Source: Aldehydirespirator sp963667505 (GTDB lineage Bacteria; Actinomycetota; Acidimicrobiia; Acidimicrobiales; Aldehydirespiratoraceae). From it: a stretch of 64,000 bases of DNA. A program made the translations under genes and the position numbers. The stretch covers positions 1,054,001 through 1,118,000 of the forward strand of contig OY763490.2 in NCBI GenBank assembly GCA_963667505.2, in the 5' to 3' direction. Each line of letters opens with the position of its first letter. The first letter of the stretch is position 1. The notes under the pieces were generated by a model, which saw only the letters and a program-made list of their open reading frames with translations, was not told where the DNA came from and did not search any database. Positions 59,288-64,000 of the stretch are shown here, one piece after another.

Positions 59288-60385
59288 TCAGAAATGGGCC
59301 CTCATCCGCCCGGCCGCGCCCCAGCGCTCGGCAGCGTCGATGGTGCCCTGCATCATGGCCTTGAAGCGGCGGTGCATGCGGAACTCCTCGCCGAACGCCA
59401 CCGTCGCCATGAACGGTATGTGCGACACCGACACCCAGAAGAAGCAGCCCCAGGCCAGGTCCTCGGCCAGGTCTTCCGCGCTCCAGTCGGGCCCGCCCGC
59501 TGCGGCCAGCTCGGCGCGGTAGTGGTCGAGCAGCTCGGGCTCGCGGGCCAGGGTCTCGTCGTTGTGGCTGGCCATCAGCAGCCAGCCCACGTCCACCCCG
59601 GGGTACGACCGCATGGGCGACTGCCAGTCCACTATCACCGGGCCGTCGGCTCGGAACAGGACGTTGTCGAGCTCGTAGTCCTGGTGGATGAGCGTCCAGG
59701 GCCGCTGCGTGAAGTGCCCGAGCCACTTCGGCACGTCGGCCAGGAAGACGTCCGCCATCGCGGCCAGCTCGTCGGAGTGGTACTGCGGGTACTGCTCGCG
59801 GATCTCGGCCCAGCTGGCCTTGGCGCGGTCGATGCCCAACAGCAGCGACGGGGCGCTCCAGTCGATCAGCCAGCCGTGCGCGAGCAGCGTCTCGTCCATC
59901 CAGTAGGCGCCGTGCATCCGGGCCAGGTCGCCGACCAGGGTGTGCATCCGGTCGAAGGAGGTGCCGTCGAGGATGTCGCCCTTGCCGGCCGGATGGATCC
60001 GCTCGATGAGCAGGGTGGCGGCGTGGGTCTCGGGGTCGAACAGGTTGACGAAGCATCGGGGGATGCTCAGGCTGGTGCGGTCCGCCACGTTCGTCGCCAT
60101 GTGGTCGTAGAAGCCGTTCTCGCGCTGGTACGACAGCATCACCTTGGCGTTCTCGCGGGCGAAGTCGTTGTCGAGCGGGCATTTGGCCACGAACTCGGCG
60201 GGCAGGTCGGTGTCGCCGGCGTAGGCGACCGACACGATCCCCACCTCGCCCATGGCGCCCACGAAGTCGTCCATCGGGCGCACCTCCACGGCGGAGACCG
60301 GCGGCGGGGCGTGCCCGGCCTCGGTGAGCGCCTCCTCGAGCCATTGCGGCGTCATGTCCGACAGTGAGTTGAGAATCTCGGTCAT
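59288..60385 (-). CDS. Phosphotransferase (APH/ecdysteroid-kinase-like) family protein
   Basis: 365 residues. The kinase-like signature is LIHQDYELDNVLF (catalytic Asp, metal Asn) followed by GPVIVDWQSP (metal Asp). AEFVAKCPLDNDFARENAKV is the N-lobe Lys/Glu region. In actinobacteria such proteins often accompany acyl-CoA catabolism genes. The ATG overlaps the stop of the enoyl-CoA hydratase gene (ATGA), so they are coupled. Confidence 0.8.
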   Translation of the reverse strand: MTEILNSLSDMTPQWLEEALTEAGHAPPPVSAVEVRPMDDFVGAMGEVGIVSVAYAGDTDLPAEFVAKCPLDNDFARENAKVMLSYQRENGFYDHMATNVADRTSLSIPRCFVNLFDPETHAATLLIERIHPAGKGDILDGTSFDRMHTLVGDLARMHGAYWMDETLLAHGWLIDWSAPSLLLGIDRAKASWAEIREQYPQYHSDELAAMADVFLADVPKWLGHFTQRPWTLIHQDYELDNVLFRADGPVIVDWQSPMRSYPGVDVGWLLMASHNDETLAREPELLDHYRAELAAAGGPDWSAEDLAEDLAWGCFFWVSVSHIPFMATVAFGEEFRMHRRFKAMMQGTIDAAERWGAAGRMRAHF

Positions 60386-61164
60386 CGGTCCTCCCCGGTG
60401 TCCGGCACCCAGCTGGGGGTGCGTCTGTTTAGGAATGCGTCCATGCCCTCGGCGGCCTCGTCGCCCGCGAACAGCTCCGCCGAGAGCCGTTCCGCCCAGG
60501 CGAGGGCGTCGTCGAAGGGCATCTCAGGGACTCGGTCCACAAGCTGCTTGGCCGCGGCCAGCGCCGACGGGGCGCCGGCCAGCAGATCGGTGACGACCGC
60601 CTCCACCTCGTCGTCGAGGCTCTCGGCGGGGACGGCCGTGTTGATCAGGCCGAGGCGGGCGGCCTCGGCGGCATCGAAGCGGTTGCCGCGCAGGAAGGCC
60701 GCGGCGGCGTCGGTCCGGCGCATCTTGGGCAGGCACAGCACCGAGATCATGGCCGGCGCGACGCCGACCCGCACCTCGGTGAAGCCGAACTTGGTGTCGT
60801 CTCGGGCGACTGAGACGTCCATGGCCGCGGCCAGGCCCATCCCGCCAGCGACGCAGTGGCCCGCGATGCGCCCGACGTAGGGTTTGGGGGACCGGCGGAA
60901 GCGTCCGAAGAGGTCGCTGGCCCTCACCACTACCGGGTTGTCGTCGGCGGGCGCCGAGTTCTCCCGCAGGTCGGCCCCGGCGCAGAAAACCCGCCCTGAG
61001 TTGGTGAGCACCACCACTCGCACGGTCGGGTCGGCGTCGGCGTCGTCGAGCGCGGCGGCCAGCTCGGCCAGCAGGCGGCGGCTCAGCGCGTTGCGGTTGT
61101 CCTCGTCGGCCAGGGTGACCGTGACCACACCCCGGTCGTCGCGGGCGACGGAGACCAGGCTCAT
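60382..61164 (-). CDS. Enoyl-CoA hydratase/isomerase family protein
   Basis: 260 residues. Crotonase fold: NRNALSRRLLAELAAALDDA, oxyanion-hole segment VFCAGADLRE, second one AGHCVAGGMGLAAAMDVSVA, and FGFTEVRVGVAPAMISV, where Glu is at the usual catalytic position. Overlaps both neighbours by 4 bp, so the three genes 61982-59288 form one unit. The likely role is hydration of an unsaturated acyl-CoA. Confidence 0.88.
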   Translation of the reverse strand: MSLVSVARDDRGVVTVTLADEDNRNALSRRLLAELAAALDDADADPTVRVVVLTNSGRVFCAGADLRENSAPADDNPVVVRASDLFGRFRRSPKPYVGRIAGHCVAGGMGLAAAMDVSVARDDTKFGFTEVRVGVAPAMISVLCLPKMRRTDAAAAFLRGNRFDAAEAARLGLINTAVPAESLDDEVEAVVTDLLAGAPSALAAAKQLVDRVPEMPFDDALAWAERLSAELFAGDEAAEGMDAFLNRRTPSWVPDTGEDR

Positions 61165-61982
61165 GCTCCGCCCTCTGGCCGGGTGCCGGCCGGGCCCGGG
61201 CCGTCGGTGGCCGGACCGGCGAAGGCCTGCGCCTTGGACAGCCAGTCGGCGGCGTGCTCGCCGGTCACTTCCAGGCCGGTGTCGGCGACGTGGCGGCGCT
61301 GGGTCACCACCAGGCAGAAGTCGAGGGCCGGGCCAGTCACCGCGTTGCCAGCGGCGGAATCGCCGTCGCCCCAGGTCCAGGTCTCGCCCGACGGGGCAGC
61401 CAACTCGACCCGCACGTCCGTCTCGGGCGCGGGCTGGCCCCGGTTGATGTAGGTCCAGGCCCGGGTGATGTAGCCGAGCTGGGCGACGTGGCGCAGCCGG
61501 TGGGTGGGCTCGCGGTGCGCGCCCACGGTGTCGCACACGTCGATGCCGTGGGCCCACGCCTCCATGAGCCTGGCGGTCAGGAACGACTTGGCCCCCATCG
61601 AGGGGCCGTACCAGTTCACCCGGTCGCGCTCGCCCAGGGTGCCGGCCGCGTCGGCCAGCTCCGCTCGGCCCTGCCGCCAACTCTCCAGGCGGCCGGCGGC
61701 GTCCAGGCGCCGGAAGTCGGCCAGGGTGTAGTCGTCGCCCGAGGTCTCGCTGGCCAGCGACGCCTCCATGAGCCGCCCGGCCTCGTCCGCGAAGGCGTCC
61801 GGGTCTCGGATGGCCAGCGCGGCTGCCCGGTCGAAGTAGCACAGATGGCCGATCTGGTCGGTCACCGACCAACGGGGGCTGGGGGTGGGCAGGGCCCAGT
61901 CGCCTTCGTCCAGAGATGCCACGACCTCGTCGAGGCTCGCCTGCTCGTCGAGCAGGTCCTCCAGCAGGTCGGCCAAGTCCAC
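61161..61982 (-). CDS. TIGR03084-type (mycothiol/DinB-fold) protein
   Basis: 273 residues. DinB-like N-terminal four-helix bundle: SLDEVVASLDEGDWALPTPS, WSVTDQIGHLCYFDRAAALA (His ligand), LMEAWAHGIDVCDTVG (HxxD). C-terminal half GYITRAWTYINRGQPAPETD fits the TIGR03084 metal-binding family related to mycothiol-dependent isomerases. GTG 61982 is preferred; an ATG at 62033 would place two palindromic operator-like sites inside the gene. Confidence 0.82.
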   Translation of the reverse strand: MDLADLLEDLLDEQASLDEVVASLDEGDWALPTPSPRWSVTDQIGHLCYFDRAAALAIRDPDAFADEAGRLMEASLASETSGDDYTLADFRRLDAAGRLESWRQGRAELADAAGTLGERDRVNWYGPSMGAKSFLTARLMEAWAHGIDVCDTVGAHREPTHRLRHVAQLGYITRAWTYINRGQPAPETDVRVELAAPSGETWTWGDGDSAAGNAVTGPALDFCLVVTQRRHVADTGLEVTGEHAADWLSKAQAFAGPATDGPGPAGTRPEGGA

Positions 61983-61996
61983 AGTCCGCCAGTTCC

Positions 61997-62024
61997 CTTC
62001 CCAGGAAGTTACCTTCCTAGGAAG
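61997..62024 (-). promoter_or_regulatory. Two palindromic operator-like sites
   Basis: CTTCCCAGGAAG (61997-62008) and CTTCCTAGGAAG (62013-62024) are 12-bp palindromes 16 bp apart, each followed by TTAC or ATAC. They lie 15-42 bp before the GTG of the TIGR03084 gene, as expected for a repressor acting on its promoter. The regulator is not in the window. Confidence 0.6.
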
Positions 62025-62074
62025 ATACCTCATGCCGGGCTGTCGCGCCGGGCCGACCGCCGCCGACAGGCCAC

Positions 62075-63841
62075 TCAGCCACCTAGCAGTTCCCGGGGGA
62101 TGTCCACCAGCCGGGCCCGGAGCCATTCGCCCAGGCTCTTGGCCTGCGGGTCCTGGCGGTCCGAGGCGGCCACCCCCTCGCCGAGCAGGCCACCGATCAC
62201 GAAGTTGAGCGACCAGATGTTGGCCAGCCGGTGCCGGTCCACCGGCAGGGGGGCGGCCTCGGGCAGCAGCTCCTGCAGCCGTTCGGTGCTCAGGAAGCCG
62301 TCGAGCCACGCGAAGGCGTCGGCCGAGCGGGCGAACACGCCCAGGTTGGCGTTGCCGCCCTTGTCGCCGGAGCGGGCACCGACCACCCGGCCCAGCGGCG
62401 CCCGCTCCGTCGGGCCCCACTCCCGGACCGCCGCGACTGGGGCGGGGGAGGGGATCGGTGGCGCCGACGAGACCGGGGGAGGCACCGGGTCGACGACGGT
62501 GCGCTCGCCGTCGAGGAAGGTCACGTACTGAGGCACCGCCGCGGCGGCCACGGTGGCGGGCCGGTAGACGCCGAATGCCCGGGGGCGGGCCGCCGAGCCG
62601 GGCGAGAACATGCCGGGGATGGTGGCCAGGGCCAGCTCGTTCATGGCGTCGGACAGGGTCCGCCCGAGCCGGGCCTCGTCGTGGTCGAACACGCTGAGCC
62701 GCCACACCGCGACGGCCTCCTCGTTGGTGGCCGGGTCGGCCTTGTCGGTGCGCACCACCCGCTCGACGACTTTGGCGTAGTCGCCGGGAGCGTAGGGGCA
62801 GGCCCGCCAGAAGGCGTCGTGCACGAGGGCGGCCTTGGCCTCGATGTCGAGCCCGGTGAGCCCGACGGTGATCTCGCTGCGGAAGCCGCCCAGCTCGTTG
62901 GTGGCCACCTTGAGGGTCGGCGGGGGCGGCTCGCCCCGCACCGAGTCGATCCGCACCCGGTCCGTTCCGTCCTGGGCGAGCCGGATCGTGTCGAAGCGGG
63001 CGGTGACGTCGGGCCCCAGGTAGCCGGGCGCATCGATCTCGTAGAGCAGCTGCGCGGTGACCGTGCCCACCGTGACCGCGCCGCCGGTGCCGTCGTGCTT
63101 GCCGATCACCGACGATCCGTCGGCCGCGATCTCGGCCCACGGGAAGCCGGTGCGGTCCATGCCGTCGATCTCGGTGAAGAACGAGTAGTTGCCGCCGGTG
63201 GCCTGGGTGCCGCACTCGATCACGTGCCCGGCCACGACCGCCCCGGCCAGGGCGTCCCAGTCGTCGACCGCCCAGCCGTGGCGCCAGGCGGCCGGGCCGC
63301 AGGCCACCGCGGCGTCGGTGACCCGGCCGGTCACCACGATGTCGGCGCCGCGGCGCAGCGCCTCGGCGATGCCCCAGCCGCCGAGATAGGCGTTGGCGGT
63401 GATCAGCTCGGCGGTGTCGGCCATCGGCTCGCCGTCGGCGAACGAGCGCAGCGCCACTCCGTCGGCCGCGTCAGGGGCGAGGCGGGCCATGAGGTCGTCG
63501 CCGTCCACGCAGGCGATCCTCGGGCTCAGGCCCAGCCGCTCGGCCACCTCGGCGACCGCCTCGGCGCAGCCCCGGGGATCGAGACCGCCCGCGTTGGACA
63601 CCACCTTGATGCCCGCCTCCAGGCAGGCGCCCATCACCTGCTCCATCTGCTTGACGAAGCTGCGGGCGTACCCGCCGCCGGGCCGTTTGGCCCGGGTGCG
63701 GGCCAGGATCAGCATGGTCAGCTCGGCCAGCCAGTCGCCGGTGAGGACGTCGATGGGCCCGTCGTTCACCATCTCGGCCGCGGCCGACAGGCGGTCGCCG
63801 TAGAAGCCCGAGCAGTTGGCGATCCGGATCGGCTCAGCCAT
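62075..63841 (-). CDS. atuA: AtuA-like (DUF1446) acyclic terpene utilization protein
   Basis: 588 residues. RIANCSGFYGDRLSAAAEMV, LTGDWLAELTMLILAR, KVVSNAGGLDPRGCAEAV, VTGRVTDAAVACGPAAWRHG, and C-terminal ARSGDKGGNANLGVFARS are diagnostic of DUF1446/AtuA, found in citronellol/geraniol and leucine-type degradation. The biotinyl-protein gene just upstream fits a geranyl-CoA- or acyl-CoA-carboxylase pathway. ATG 63841 chosen (MAEPIRIANCSG); an upstream ATG adds nine residues. Confidence 0.88.
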   Translation of the reverse strand: MAEPIRIANCSGFYGDRLSAAAEMVNDGPIDVLTGDWLAELTMLILARTRAKRPGGGYARSFVKQMEQVMGACLEAGIKVVSNAGGLDPRGCAEAVAEVAERLGLSPRIACVDGDDLMARLAPDAADGVALRSFADGEPMADTAELITANAYLGGWGIAEALRRGADIVVTGRVTDAAVACGPAAWRHGWAVDDWDALAGAVVAGHVIECGTQATGGNYSFFTEIDGMDRTGFPWAEIAADGSSVIGKHDGTGGAVTVGTVTAQLLYEIDAPGYLGPDVTARFDTIRLAQDGTDRVRIDSVRGEPPPPTLKVATNELGGFRSEITVGLTGLDIEAKAALVHDAFWRACPYAPGDYAKVVERVVRTDKADPATNEEAVAVWRLSVFDHDEARLGRTLSDAMNELALATIPGMFSPGSAARPRAFGVYRPATVAAAAVPQYVTFLDGERTVVDPVPPPVSSAPPIPSPAPVAAVREWGPTERAPLGRVVGARSGDKGGNANLGVFARSADAFAWLDGFLSTERLQELLPEAAPLPVDRHRLANIWSLNFVIGGLLGEGVAASDRQDPQAKSLGEWLRARLVDIPRELLGG

Positions 63842-63906
63842 GAGATCGCCCGTGTCGGGGGCGCCCATGTCCCGTGGGGCCGGAGCAGTCGGCGATCCGT
63901 ACGGGG

Positions 63907-64000
63907 TCAGCCACGGCCGGGCTCTGCGGTATCGGCCTGAGCCGCCTCGAAGACCAACAGGGGGGAGCCATTGTCCACCTGCTCGCCGGCCGCGACCAGT
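63907..64000 (-). CDS. C-terminal end of a biotin-carrier/acyl-CoA carboxylase protein
   Basis: Only the last 30 codons are in the window: LVAAGEQVDNGSPLLVFEAA then QADTAEPGRG and TGA at 63907. V-x-A-G-x-x-V-x-x-G-x-x-L-x-x-x-E is the closing strand pattern of a biotinyl domain, as at the C terminus of acyl-CoA carboxylase alpha subunits. The Lys-bearing part is outside. It lies 65 bp upstream of atuA in the same direction. Confidence 0.6.
   Translation of the reverse strand, partial: LVAAGEQVDNGSPLLVFEAAQADTAEPGRG

Noticed and set aside
61982..62033. ATG 62033 as start of the TIGR03084 gene
   Set aside because: The added residues are encoded by two palindromic sites and do not belong to the family; GTG 61982 begins the conserved sequence.

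Overview
The window is a stretch of very GC-rich chromosome (roughly 70% by eye) from an actinobacterium. Gene content points to class Acidimicrobiia or a close relative: an ssrA-smpB pair with the tag ADDDALVLAA, an ANTAR response regulator of the PdtaR type, F420/FMN split-barrel (PPOX) proteins, a mycothiol-type DinB protein, and the order uvrA-uvrC-rapZ-gap-pgk-tpiA-secG. This is inference from gene families; no marker gene such as rRNA is present.

Layout. 0-3 kb: a CotH-like lipoprotein gene (cut by the window start) and a redoxin gene with an in-frame TGA at its redox-cysteine position, then a decayed toxin-antitoxin pair abutting the 3' end of tmRNA. 3-9.6 kb: ssrA, a PQ-loop transporter, smpB, an M67/JAMM protease, a MaoC-hydrolase fusion, an MFS transporter with an internally deleted second copy, and cysM. 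9.6-14.2 kb: rpmB-rpmG, a metallo-beta-lactamase-fold hydrolase, rph, rdgB and a thiolase with its OB-fold partner. 14.3-17.4 kb: a solitary type IIG-like restriction-modification fusion. 17.4-22.6 kb: HU, fabZ and the fatty-acid operon fabD-fabH-fabG-acpP-fabF. 22.9-31.7 kb: tRNA-Leu(CAA), a broken gene, pdtaR, polA, rpsA, coaE, uvrB. 31.7-35.1 kb: a small accessory patch with two copies of an unknown gene, an AAA ATPase and several gene remnants. 35.2-48.1 kb: a PP2C phosphatase, uvrA-uvrC, a purine-type permease, rapZ, gap-pgk-tpiA, a second redoxin gene with an in-frame TGA, secG. 48.1-64 kb: small unknown genes, a cation transporter, tRNA-Leu(GAG), oxidoreductases and hydrolases, and a leftward acyl-CoA/terpene-type catabolic cluster ending in AtuA and the tail of a biotin-carrier protein.

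Main finding. Two unrelated thioredoxin-fold genes (1502-2656 and 46671-47603, both minus strand) are each interrupted by TGA exactly where the first active-site cysteine belongs. In both, the reading frame and the domain continue beyond the TGA, and a GC-rich hairpin with G in its loop lies 17-20 nt downstream, matching the known bacterial SECIS geometry. I read both as selenoproteins. The Sec machinery (selA, selB, selC, selD) is not in the window.

A second theme is that at least four genes (PQ-loop transporter, M67 protease, cysM, PP2C) have their own 3' end, including the stop codon, repeated in tandem just downstream with a period of 22-45 bp. Other structure includes a dispersed palindromic element (three copies), tandem iterons in front of the AAA ATPase and of the decayed toxin-antitoxin locus, a probable CTG start codon for coaE, and absence of yvcK and whiA from their usual place between rapZ and gap.
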